From assembly GCA_900545015.1 (NCBI GenBank), contig UQXJ01000029.1:1-16930 (forward strand): DNA of 16,930 nt. Direction: 5' to 3'. Each line of letters starts with the position of its first letter. The first letter of the stretch is position 1. A program made the translations under genes and the position numbers. Below the pieces are notes generated by a model that had not been told where the DNA came from, made no database searches, and saw only the letters and a list, made by a program, of their open reading frames with translations. The DNA is from an uncultured Mollicutes bacterium. Lineage in GTDB: Bacteria > Bacillota_I > Bacilli_A > RFN20 > CAG-826. Positions 6,934 to 14,990 of this stretch are shown in pieces.

Positions 6934-8727
6934 CTATTTTATTAATCCACTTTCTTTCAACAATAGTTCAATATCTGTGCCTTTTGTTTTCTTTATAACA
7001 AGCTTAATCAAATTCTTTTGAACTCTTGAAATAGGTGCTTTATCAATTGTTTGCTTATCAATTCCATAGTAAGCAGCTCTTAAAAGTTCTCTTACATCGT
7101 ATTGACTACCCCATACTTCTGGAACAGCACGATCAACATTTAATAATGTATAAACTGCTTCCATGCCTGTACGGATTGAATATTCTGTTGTAAAGATTGT
7201 ATCTCTTGGTGTTTCAGCAAATTGACCAATGAATGCGAAGTTAACTGAACCATGTGGTACAACTAATGGACGATCTGACCATTTTCTTGGTTGGAAGAAA
7301 GCATTAATATAAGGCATATAGCATGTTGTTGTATTGCACTCATTCTTTGCAAAGTTTTCAATCTTTTCTGTTGGTACGCCAATATGGTAAAGCCATTCTT
7401 TACAAATTTCTTCACCTGTACATTCTCTCATAGGCTTCTTAACGTAGTTGCCTTCAACATCTGTATGTAATCCATAAACCCAAACTAATACAGTGTTTTT
7501 ATCTTGAGCTCTAAATTGAGGTTGCCTATTGATAGTCCAAGAAATATACCAATTATCATATGAATCTTTGACTGTGACGATACCACCTGTAGTAACTTTG
7601 CCAAGTCTAGGATCTCTCTTACAAATGTTCATGATATATTTGATAATTTCATCATTAGATGTTGCAACTGTTGCACTCATCCAGTTTGTCTTTTCAACAT
7701 CATCACAGAAATTATCTGGATTGCCAAATTCTCCGTTTTTTGCTTGTTTTGCAATGTTTTTCCACATATCCCATGATTCACCACAGCCATTTTTGATACC
7801 ACTTAAATCTGGAGCTGTGTTTTGATCACCATAGCATGATGTGTCTGTACAGCAACCATTTGTAATGAATACTAAGTCATCTTCAACAAGATCAATATGT
7901 TGTTCTTTTCCATCTTTTACATAGATGATTTGTTTTGCAACTTTCTTGTCTCCTTCAGTATCGATGATAATGTTTTTAACATCCATGCCAAATTCGATTT
8001 TTACTCCATGACTTTCAAGATATTTTACCAATGGAAGAATCATGCTTTCATATTGATTATATTTAGTAAATCTTAAAGCGCTGAAATCTGGTAAACCATC
8101 AATGTGGTGTACATATCTGCAAATATAACGTTTCATTTCAAGAGCACTGCTCCATGTTTGGAACGCAAACATTGTTTGCCAATATAACCAGAAATTAGTT
8201 TTAAAGAAACTTGCTGGTAATACATCAGAAATTTTCTTATCCTCTAATTCTTTTTCTTGTGTTATAAATAATTTAGTAAGTGCACTAGCTGATGCCTTAT
8301 CAAGATTAAATTTGTTTTGAGTGCGAGCATTTTGTCCTCTATTAACTGTTGCTCTGCATAAGGAATAGTTAGGATCTTCTTTGTTTAACCAATAATACTC
8401 GTCAAGTACTGAAACGTTTGGCGTTTCAATTGATGGTACATCTTTAAACATGTCCCACATACATTCAAAGTGGTTATCCATTTCTCTACCACCTCTCATG
8501 TAAAATCCTTTTGTTATATCTTTTCTGCCATCACAACTTCCGCCAGCTAATTCGAGTTTTTCAAAAACATGAATATGTTCACCCTTCATTTGACCATCTC
8601 TAACAAGATAGAATGCAGCAGCTAGTCCAGCTAACCCCGTACCAATAATGTATGCTGACTTTTTATCAACACCTTCTGGTTTCTTTGGATGTGCAAATGC
8701 TTCATAAGTTCCTGCTCCGTAATACAT
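6934..8727 (-). CDS. ohyA: Oleate hydratase (myosin-cross-reactive antigen family)
   Basis: An FAD enzyme that adds water to the cis-9 double bond of oleate and similar unsaturated fatty acids, giving 10-hydroxy fatty acids. It acts in the cytosol at the membrane surface and is associated with detoxifying host or dietary unsaturated fatty acids. The protein is 597 residues, the normal size. It has the FAD Rossmann GTGLAG at 29-34, the family block RGGREMDNHFECMWDMF at 78-94 with the catalytic Glu at 82, and RYICRYVHHIDGLPDFSALR around 200-219 with Tyr 201, both at the same numbers as the catalytic pair in the Staphylococcus aureus enzyme. GQFAETPRDTIFTTEYSIRT at 501-520 is also characteristic. 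The start has a perfect AAGGAGG. It is a single-gene unit downstream of a TetR gene, with its own promoter and terminator. Confidence 0.96.
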   Translation of the reverse strand: MYYGAGTYEAFAHPKKPEGVDKKSAYIIGTGLAGLAAAFYLVRDGQMKGEHIHVFEKLELAGGSCDGRKDITKGFYMRGGREMDNHFECMWDMFKDVPSIETPNVSVLDEYYWLNKEDPNYSLCRATVNRGQNARTQNKFNLDKASASALTKLFITQEKELEDKKISDVLPASFFKTNFWLYWQTMFAFQTWSSALEMKRYICRYVHHIDGLPDFSALRFTKYNQYESMILPLVKYLESHGVKIEFGMDVKNIIIDTEGDKKVAKQIIYVKDGKEQHIDLVEDDLVFITNGCCTDTSCYGDQNTAPDLSGIKNGCGESWDMWKNIAKQAKNGEFGNPDNFCDDVEKTNWMSATVATSNDEIIKYIMNICKRDPRLGKVTTGGIVTVKDSYDNWYISWTINRQPQFRAQDKNTVLVWVYGLHTDVEGNYVKKPMRECTGEEICKEWLYHIGVPTEKIENFAKNECNTTTCYMPYINAFFQPRKWSDRPLVVPHGSVNFAFIGQFAETPRDTIFTTEYSIRTGMEAVYTLLNVDRAVPEVWGSQYDVRELLRAAYYGIDKQTIDKAPISRVQKNLIKLVIKKTKGTDIELLLKESGLIK

Positions 8728-8756
8728 AATAATTACCTCCTTAATTGAACAACTAA

Positions 8757-8762
8757 ATTATA
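8757..8762 (-). promoter_or_regulatory. Probable -10 box of oleate hydratase
   Basis: TATAAT on the minus strand, 29 nt before the ATG, with TTTTTG 16 nt upstream as a weak -35. The AAGGAGGT ribosome site lies between it and the start. Confidence 0.5.
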
Positions 8763-8800
8763 AAAACGAAAACAGCATCAAAAAATATTCAGTATTTAAC

Positions 8801-8870
8801 TTTTGTATAGTTTTTTACCAAGTACAAAAAAATGGAGTAATTTTATACATTTACCCCATTTTGTATAAAA
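8801..8870. promoter_or_regulatory. Clustered TTTTGTATA-type half-sites upstream of oleate hydratase
   Basis: TTTTGTATA occurs at 8801-8809 and again at 8859-8867. The inverted half TACAAAA is at 8823-8829, and TTTTATACA (8841-8849) pairs with TGTATAAAA (8862-8870) as a perfect 9-bp inverted repeat around 12 nt. The cluster is just upstream of the ohyA promoter and downstream of the TetR gene, so it may be the TetR operator. Part of it also forms the tetR terminator. Confidence 0.4.
8823..8865 (-). terminator. Rho-independent terminator of the DhaS-type TetR gene
   Basis: On the minus strand TACAAAATGGGGTAA pairs with TTACTCCA and the T-run beyond it (one G-U pair), followed by ATTTTTTTG. 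It begins 12 nt after the tetR stop, so tetR and ohyA are probably separate transcripts. Confidence 0.6.
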
Positions 8871-8876
8871 ATTCTA

Positions 8877-9434
8877 TTATTCACTTAAATCTTTTAACGC
8901 TTGATCAATTGTTCCAGAAAGCAAGATACTTGTTTTATCAACGATTTTTTTAGGATCTTCTTTCATATCGTTTTTGATCCATTCTAACACTAGTGATACC
9001 AAAGAATATTTATAGAAATTAGCAATAAAGACTTTATCTTCTTCTCTCACAACCTTATTTTTAGCTTTATCATCAATAACTCCATATATTAAAGGATATA
9101 CAAGTTTATAAAGATAATTAATAAGGATATCAAGAGGGACGCTTTTATAAATATTAATAATAAAAGGTCTATCCTTTTTCATTGTTTCAAATATTCCAAG
9201 GAAGTTATCTTGCCAGGTGCTATATTTGCCTTTTTCTTTAAGATTCTTATCTGCATCTTCGATACATATCCATTCGACTAAATCGATTATATCTGTGAAA
9301 TGGTAATAAAAAGTTTGTCTATTTATTTCACATCTATCAGCAATATCCTGAACAGTTACTTTAGAAATAGGCTTTTCTAGTAGTAATTCTTTTAATGCAT
9401 ATGCGATTGCTTTTTTAGTTGTTGATGAACTCAT
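8877..9434 (-). CDS. TetR-family regulator, DhaS-type (TetR_C_8-like)
   Basis: A 185-residue repressor-type protein. The N-terminal KKAIAYALKELLLEKPISKV and the helix-turn-helix VQDIADRCEINRQTFYYHF (about 28-46) closely follow the pattern of DhaS, the TetR-like regulator of dihydroxyacetone kinase genes. The C-terminal helices, including RPFIINIYKS, fit the TetR_C_8 ligand domain. It lies 149 nt upstream of oleate hydratase on the same strand and is the likely regulator of that gene, perhaps sensing a fatty acid; this is inferred from position. A terminator separates the two. It begins with ATG; AAGGAAAG is about 12 nt upstream, a rather long spacing. Confidence 0.85.
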   Translation of the reverse strand: MSSSTTKKAIAYALKELLLEKPISKVTVQDIADRCEINRQTFYYHFTDIIDLVEWICIEDADKNLKEKGKYSTWQDNFLGIFETMKKDRPFIINIYKSVPLDILINYLYKLVYPLIYGVIDDKAKNKVVREEDKVFIANFYKYSLVSLVLEWIKNDMKEDPKKIVDKTSILLSGTIDQALKDLSE

Positions 9435-9458
9435 ACTTAAACGTCTTTCCTTTCATTA

Positions 9459-9464
9459 ATTATA
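9459..9464 (-). promoter_or_regulatory. Probable -10 box of the DhaS-type tetR gene
   Basis: TATAAT on the minus strand, 24 nt before the ATG, with TTTAAA 16 nt upstream as a possible -35. It falls in the 102-nt gap after the histidine kinase gene; no convincing kinase terminator was seen there. Confidence 0.45.
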
Positions 9465-9536
9465 AGTGGAACAATGGTTTTTTAAATTTTTTGTAAACAC
9501 TTTGTTTTAAAAATGTATCTAACAAATTTGAATTAC

Positions 9537-10910
9537 CTAATTATTAATTGGTATTAAAACTTTAACTTTAAATATATCTGAATCGGTATAGAAACGACAT
9601 TTTCCATTCAAATTCTTTACAACATATTGGATGCTCTTTGTACCAAAGCCATGAAAAATTTTGTCGCTTTTGCTTGTCTTGATTGAGCCATCACTATTAA
9701 ACTGAATGTCTCCATTAAAATAGTTTTCACAAGTGATATTTATAAAACACTTTTCTTTATTAACAACTAAAGAGATTGTCTTTTTATTAGGATCATCAAG
9801 CTTTGTAGAGGCCTCGATAGCATTGTCTAAAATATTGCAGAAAAGAGAATAAATATCCTCAATTTTAAGATTGGACAATAACTTTCCATCAATCATCGTT
9901 GTAAATTCAATTTTATTCTTTTTACATAGTAATGTTTTCTCCATCAAAATAGAATCTAAAACATCATTACCCGTGTTAACTGAAGTATCATAAATTGAAA
10001 TTGCCTTTTCAATTTTGTCTAATTCTTCTTTACTAATAGTTTCATTGCTTTGTTTTAAAAAGCGAACTTGCTTTCTTAAGTCGTGACATTTGATGTTGAT
10101 GTAATCAATGCTTTCTTTGGAAATTTCATATTGCTTTAGTTTGTTTTCATAAGCTTGTTCTAATGCAATCTTTTCTTTTTTGCTTTCACCAAGTTCAATT
10201 CGACCGACTATAACATATAGAATAATCAAACACATCAATAAACTGAAAATATCAATTACAAAAGACATCACTCCAGTTGAATCTTCATTGTAGAACAAGA
10301 AAACTGTATTAAACACTATCGTTATAACTAAGATTATACTCGTTACAAAAATTACGAAATGACTATTTATTGAATCTTGATAATGATTCTTATATTTCTT
10401 TGAATAAAAGAAATAAAAGCATAAATCTACTATCAAATAAGTAAATAGCAAGACCACAAATTTAATTGATGTAATAATGTTTGAATCAATTTTACTAATG
10501 GCATCAATCCTATCAATATATCCACTAAAAATTAAATATTCTATTTTATGAGTTAAATGCTGGACTGTATAAGAAACAATCGAAATAAATAAGACATCTT
10601 TTATTTTTAATTTAAAAGGGATTCTTAATGCAAAAGCACAAACCGTAAACATGAATAAAAAGCCAAATAATGTAGAACAGAAATATATAAAAGTCCTTAA
10701 TGTGGCGTCACTATATGCAGGAAGATAAGGAATTGCAAGATTAAAGCAATACCATGTGCTTGAAGCTAAGCATGAACTTATGTAAATAATCATTCTAAAA
10801 AGAAATTTATCTCTTTTTTGGACATGATCAGGTAATGAAATTAATTGAATAACGATAAATTGAACTATAAATAAAAAGTAATATGTCAAATAGTCTAAAA
10901 AATTGCTCAT
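9537..10910 (-). CDS. AgrC-like sensor histidine kinase (GHKL ATPase)
   Basis: A 457-residue membrane sensor. About six or seven hydrophobic segments fill residues 5-237 (for example 72-95, 147-168, 184-207, 214-237) with no large extracellular domain, as in peptide-sensing AgrC/ComD-type kinases. A coiled linker (240-270) leads to the phospho-acceptor box IKCHDLRKQ with His 276. The ATPase follows: N-box NILDNAIEA at 359-367 and G-box HGFGTKSI at 420-427 (HATPase_c_5 type). Its ATG overlaps the TAA of the response regulator by one base, so the two are coupled and presumably act as a pair. The signal is unknown: no AgrB/AgrD-type peptide or transporter gene is nearby. Confidence 0.88.
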   Translation of the reverse strand: MSNFLDYLTYYFLFIVQFIVIQLISLPDHVQKRDKFLFRMIIYISSCLASSTWYCFNLAIPYLPAYSDATLRTFIYFCSTLFGFLFMFTVCAFALRIPFKLKIKDVLFISIVSYTVQHLTHKIEYLIFSGYIDRIDAISKIDSNIITSIKFVVLLFTYLIVDLCFYFFYSKKYKNHYQDSINSHFVIFVTSIILVITIVFNTVFLFYNEDSTGVMSFVIDIFSLLMCLIILYVIVGRIELGESKKEKIALEQAYENKLKQYEISKESIDYINIKCHDLRKQVRFLKQSNETISKEELDKIEKAISIYDTSVNTGNDVLDSILMEKTLLCKKNKIEFTTMIDGKLLSNLKIEDIYSLFCNILDNAIEASTKLDDPNKKTISLVVNKEKCFINITCENYFNGDIQFNSDGSIKTSKSDKIFHGFGTKSIQYVVKNLNGKCRFYTDSDIFKVKVLIPINN

Positions 10911-11623
10911 TAATTGTCGCCTTTTAATAGAAAATCCATATATGAATCAACAAAATTCTTCTTTTTTGGTCTTGAAATCGGTATTGAATCACCTTTAATT
11001 ATTATTGATTGTTTATCTATCTTTTCTACTTTATCAAGATTAACAAGTGTATAGTTATTGCATCTCATAAAGTGTTTATAGATAAGTTCAGATTCAATTC
11101 TTTTTAAAGAATCTCTTACTGAAATTGTTTCATTTTCCAAATGATATACAAGGGTGTGCCCTGATACTTCAATATAGTAAAGTTCATTCGGTGAAATCTT
11201 TTTAATGATTCCATTATATTCAACAATAAAATCACCTAATTTATTTTTATTTTTAATCTTAGGTAGTGTCTTGTTCATTCTTAATGCAAGGGATTCATAG
11301 CGAACAGGTTTTAAAATATAATCAATCGCATCAACTTCATAGCCGTTATAAACATAACTAGAAAGATTAGTTACAAAAATCAATAAAACTTCATCATCTG
11401 CTTCTCTGATTTTACGTGCTATATCAACCCCATTACTATCTCCGAGCTCGACATCCAAAAATAAAAGATCAAACATATCCTTTTTATAGGCATTATAAAA
11501 TTCAGAAGCGCATGAAAAACGTTTAATCACAAATTTTTCTTTGCCTTCAGAGTATTTAGCCAAATAACTATTTAATAATTCATAGTCATTGTTGTTGTCT
11601 TCTACTATCCCTATACTAATCAT
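10910..11623 (-). CDS. LytTR-family response regulator (AgrA/LytR-like)
   Basis: A 237-residue two-domain transcription regulator. The receiver domain (1-120) has the acidic pair Glu 8/Asp 9, phospho-acceptor Asp 57 in FLDVEL, and the conserved Lys 105 in DYILKP. The LytTR DNA-binding domain (about 131-235) includes YYIEVSGHTLVYH and FMRCNNYTLVNLDKVEKI, typical of the family. The start ATG has AAGGA 8 nt upstream. It is the first gene of a two-gene unit with the AgrC-like kinase and comes right after the GH3 terminator, so it has its own promoter. Targets cannot be read from the window; no clear pair of LytTR direct repeats was found. Confidence 0.9.
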   Translation of the reverse strand: MISIGIVEDNNNDYELLNSYLAKYSEGKEKFVIKRFSCASEFYNAYKKDMFDLLFLDVELGDSNGVDIARKIREADDEVLLIFVTNLSSYVYNGYEVDAIDYILKPVRYESLALRMNKTLPKIKNKNKLGDFIVEYNGIIKKISPNELYYIEVSGHTLVYHLENETISVRDSLKRIESELIYKHFMRCNNYTLVNLDKVEKIDKQSIIIKGDSIPISRPKKKNFVDSYMDFLLKGDN

Positions 11624-11642
11624 GGCAATTCCTTGTTAAATG

Positions 11643-11651
11643 ATTATAACA
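11643..11651 (-). promoter_or_regulatory. Extended -10 promoter of the LytTR/kinase pair
   Basis: TGTTATAAT on the minus strand is a perfect extended -10 (TGnTATAAT), 19 nt before the start codon. The -35 is weak, as is common with extended -10 promoters. Confidence 0.55.
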
Positions 11652-11664
11652 TTTCATTATTTTA

Positions 11665-11692
11665 ATTAAAAAAGAAAAGAGAGTTTCCTCTC
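11665..11692 (-). terminator. Rho-independent terminator of the GH3 gene
   Basis: On the minus strand GAGAG-GAAA-CTCTC forms a five-pair stem closed by a GNRA-type tetraloop, extended by one weaker pair, then TTTTCTTTTTTT. It starts 24 nt after the GH3 stop and isolates that gene from the two-component genes. Confidence 0.75.
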
Positions 11693-11715
11693 CTTCCTAT
11701 TATCATTTTTATAAA

Positions 11716-14700
11716 TTATTGAATATTTTTATTCTTTCTTACTCTTATGACAACCCAAGCAGTTCCGATAATAGTAAATCCGAATAAAGCTACATCAGCA
11801 ATGATTGTATAAATTCTCCAAGGTGACATTTTGTAGGAAATAATTGTTCCAGGTTTGACATCTTGCATTGCATTTGAATTAGTTACTGTATAGAGAACAT
11901 TGTGCATTGCATTTCTTAATGCGATTCTTGCTGTTGCAGATTCTGTATCAGCAAAATTTTTAGCATTAGGGAATGAAAGTTGTAAATCTGTTCCAGCTCT
12001 CATGCCTTGATCAGGATTCATATATCCATAAAGGTTGAAATCTGAAATTGCCATGCCTCTGAATCCCCATTCATTTCTTAAAACATCAGTCATAAGTCCT
12101 TTATTTCCACCAGCCCATGTTGTGCCTATACGGTTGAACGAAGACATTACACCAGTTGTAGCATTCATTTCTTTTGTTTTGATTGTTCCTTCGCTATCAC
12201 CAATATATTTAATAGTAGTTTTAGCTTCTTTAACGCAAATTTCGAATGGTTTTAAGTATATTTCACGAATTGTTTGTTCATCTGCCCATGTACATAAAGC
12301 AGTTGTTCTCCATGTTTCTTGGTCGTTTAAAGCAAAGTGTTTGATATAAGCATATAAGCCTTTATCAGCAGCGCCTGCAACAACTTGAGCAGCAATTTTT
12401 CCACCTAAGACACCATCTTCTGAATAGTATTCAAAGTTTCTTCCAGCAAATGGACTTCTATGTGTATTCATTGCAGGTCCATACCAGCCAGAAAATCTTG
12501 TTGACATTGCTAATGCTTCTTCGCCAATAGCAACACCCATTTTCTTAGCTAAATCTTTATTGAATGTAGAAGCAAGTAATGGTTCTGACATGAATGCTGT
12601 AACATTTGGTAATCCACCCCATAATTGTGAGAATCCTTGAGGGCCATCGTGATCTTCAGTTTTTGGTTTTCCTAATGATTCAATAGCAGCTGTATTATAT
12701 GCAGAAGCGTTTAAGTAAGCACTCATCTTAGCATAGTCATCAGCTGTAAGTTGATTTAATAATAATTCGTATGCTTTATCATCATAATCAAGGCCTCTAA
12801 GATCGATTGTACTGAGTCCGTTAGATTCGTTCATAGTTGGCATTACATCATTTTCATTATTTTTGCCTTCTAATGAATAAGGCTTTAATAAGTCAGCGAT
12901 TGTTTTATCGCCAATTTTAATCTTTGAAGCATCTGCATCTTTTTCAGTTGCCTTTGTAGGGAATGTATTAGTGAAACTGCTTCTTGACATTGCAAGACCA
13001 TATCCATCAGTCTTTGTATCCTTGAAATAAGCTGATACATCATCAAATTTGTTAGTTACATCAGTTTTATCTGAATCTTTCTTAACAAGTTTTTCTTCTT
13101 TTTGTGTAAATGAAACTTCCAATGCTTTTCCTGCATGAGTTGCTACTGTATGTGAATCATCTTTAATTTGAACTTTGTATTCACCAGCTTCTAACTCATA
13201 ACCTTTAAAACCATTATTGTTTTTGTCGTTATAGTCATAAGAAGCCATATCATCTTTAGCAATAGTTATTTTTACAGTATCACTTTCACCTGATTTTAAT
13301 AATTTAGTTTTTGCAAAGTCGCCTAATACTGTAGATGGCTTTTCAATACTACCTTTTGTATAAGGTGCACTGTAATATGCTTGAACAACTTCTTTGCCAG
13401 CTGTTGTACCTGTATTTGTAACTTTAACTGTAATTTCAACATTATCTCCAAATGTTGATGAAGAAACAATTTCCTTATCAAATGATGTATATGATAATCC
13501 ATATCCAAATGGATAAACTACTGCAGAATCATAATTAAATCCTGCATAATTTCCAGCTTTCGCTTCATAATCAGCTGTTTCGTAATATTTATAGCCGACA
13601 TATACACCTTCTTCATAAGTTGTGAAGTGTGCAGTTTTTGCGTTTCCATTGCCTAAATCAATATCACCAACATTCTTATATTCATTTACGCCATTAATAG
13701 CAAAATTTTGGAATGTTGGATCAAGTGTGAAATCTGCTGAATATAAATCATTAGTTCTACCTGATGGGTTAATTGCACCAGAAATTATTTTTCCTAATGA
13801 GTTAAATCCTGTTGAGCCTGGACTTCCTGCCCAAATAATGCCATCAATATCATTATCATTCTTTAAATTACCAATTTCCATTGTTGTTGATTCATTTAAA
13901 ACGATGATAGTTTTTTGGTAATTAGCTTTTGCAAAGCTAATCATATCTTTTTCTTCTTTTGAAAGTTCGAGTTCATGTTGACCATTGACATAGTTAGCTA
14001 CTTCTGCAGCTGTATTTGGATTAGTTGCAATCTTATTTTTACTTGCAGTTGTATTAATATCTCTTTTAAGATCTGTTGATAAATCAAGACCTTCACCACC
14101 ACATCTTGAAATAAATACGACAGCTACATCATTTTTTGCAGGTGTAAATGTGTATTTAGATGTAGGAATTTCACCAATAAAGAAAGTTGAACCTTGATAG
14201 TCATCCATCTTGATTGCTTGTCTATCATAATTCTTATAATTATTATTAAAGAAATCGTAAGCATCTTGATTTACAGTAAATCCTGCATTTTGAAGTCCTT
14301 TAATAGGTGTAATAGCTTTAGAAGCATCAACGTTACCTGAGCCACTTCCACCATAGATTGGATCTACAGAGCCTCTACCTAATAAAGTAATTCCAGTTGT
14401 TTTTGCAATTGGTAAAGAATTGTTCTTATTCTTTAAAAGCACCATGCCTTCATCTGTAATTTCTTCAACAACTTTTTCAGCATTAGCATTTGCTTTTACT
14501 GATCCAGCTGCTCCACCAGTAGCTGTTCCTTCACCAGTTTCAAAAGATTGACCATAGTATTTTGCATCCCATTCTTCAGTTCCTTTAGCTGGAGTTTTGA
14601 TAACTTCACCACGTCCGATATAAGTATCAAGGATTCCGCCATACATTGGTCTAAACGACTCAATTCCAATAGCTAAAAGTGCAGAAAGTGATAAAAATGG

Positions 14701-14754
14701 AGCCCAAATAGCAATAAACTTTTTGTTGCTCATTTTCTTCTTTGTTTTATTCAT
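11716..14754 (-). CDS. Membrane-anchored GH3 beta-glucosidase with swapped domain order
   Basis: A 1012-residue family-3 glycoside hydrolase, expected to release glucose or related sugars from the non-reducing ends of beta-glucosides outside the cell. After a short basic start, a hydrophobic segment (about 12-31) serves as signal or anchor. The usual second GH3 domain (alpha/beta sandwich) comes first, about 92-425, with EGMVLLKNKNNSLPI and IIWAGSPGSTGFNSLGKI. A fibronectin-III-like domain spans about 426-550. The catalytic barrel is last (about 640-960): DHDGPQGFSQ (701-710), KHFALND (805-811), and SDF with the probable nucleophile Asp 905. Residues 979-1004 form a second membrane helix followed by RVRKNKN. 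The reversed order is known from some rumen beta-glucosidases. GGAGG is 8 nt before the ATG, and a cre box lies upstream. Confidence 0.92.
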   Translation of the reverse strand: MNKTKKKMSNKKFIAIWAPFLSLSALLAIGIESFRPMYGGILDTYIGRGEVIKTPAKGTEEWDAKYYGQSFETGEGTATGGAAGSVKANANAEKVVEEITDEGMVLLKNKNNSLPIAKTTGITLLGRGSVDPIYGGSGSGNVDASKAITPIKGLQNAGFTVNQDAYDFFNNNYKNYDRQAIKMDDYQGSTFFIGEIPTSKYTFTPAKNDVAVVFISRCGGEGLDLSTDLKRDINTTASKNKIATNPNTAAEVANYVNGQHELELSKEEKDMISFAKANYQKTIIVLNESTTMEIGNLKNDNDIDGIIWAGSPGSTGFNSLGKIISGAINPSGRTNDLYSADFTLDPTFQNFAINGVNEYKNVGDIDLGNGNAKTAHFTTYEEGVYVGYKYYETADYEAKAGNYAGFNYDSAVVYPFGYGLSYTSFDKEIVSSSTFGDNVEITVKVTNTGTTAGKEVVQAYYSAPYTKGSIEKPSTVLGDFAKTKLLKSGESDTVKITIAKDDMASYDYNDKNNNGFKGYELEAGEYKVQIKDDSHTVATHAGKALEVSFTQKEEKLVKKDSDKTDVTNKFDDVSAYFKDTKTDGYGLAMSRSSFTNTFPTKATEKDADASKIKIGDKTIADLLKPYSLEGKNNENDVMPTMNESNGLSTIDLRGLDYDDKAYELLLNQLTADDYAKMSAYLNASAYNTAAIESLGKPKTEDHDGPQGFSQLWGGLPNVTAFMSEPLLASTFNKDLAKKMGVAIGEEALAMSTRFSGWYGPAMNTHRSPFAGRNFEYYSEDGVLGGKIAAQVVAGAADKGLYAYIKHFALNDQETWRTTALCTWADEQTIREIYLKPFEICVKEAKTTIKYIGDSEGTIKTKEMNATTGVMSSFNRIGTTWAGGNKGLMTDVLRNEWGFRGMAISDFNLYGYMNPDQGMRAGTDLQLSFPNAKNFADTESATARIALRNAMHNVLYTVTNSNAMQDVKPGTIISYKMSPWRIYTIIADVALFGFTIIGTAWVVIRVRKNKNIQ

Positions 14755-14784
14755 TTACATTTCCTCCAATGAATGTTCGCTTCT

Positions 14785-14798
14785 TGTAAGCGCTTTCA
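14785..14798. promoter_or_regulatory. cre site (CcpA box) of the GH3 gene
   Basis: TGTAAGCGCTTTCA, a full consensus match and identical to the box before the tetR operon. It lies about 30 nt upstream of the GH3 ATG and touches a TATATA-like -10, so bound CcpA would block the promoter. Repression by preferred sugars is the usual control of beta-glucosidase genes. Confidence 0.75.
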
Positions 14799-14905
14799 TA
14801 TATATTAAAAGAAAAGAAAATTAAAAAATAAACCAATTGTCATATCCTGCATTTATACGTCCTAACTTGTATTAAAATAGAACAATTATTTGGCAATTGC
14901 AGTCC

Positions 14906-14949
14906 AATATAAAAGACCCTCTTGCTAGTTAGCCTAACATTTGGGTCTT
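14906..14949 (-). terminator. Rho-independent terminator of the EF-Tu-like lipoprotein gene
   Basis: On the minus strand AAGACCC pairs perfectly with GGGTCTT around 23 nt that can fold further (GTTAGGCTAAC), followed by TTTTATATT. It starts 41 nt after the stop codon. Confidence 0.7.
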
Positions 14950-14990
14950 ACATCGTTCGTTTAGTATTAAATAATAAATCGCTGGTTTTA

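Noticed and set aside
7529..13921. Plus-strand open frames opposite oleate hydratase and GH3, and a 61-codon minus-strand frame near 13323-13508
   Set aside because: All are out-of-frame shadows of strongly recognised coding sequences.
14830..14905. LytTR binding repeats or riboswitch before the GH3 gene
   Set aside because: Only two AGGA copies 11 nt apart and a short CAATT/AATTG inverted repeat are present; neither matches a known LytTR box or riboswitch core.
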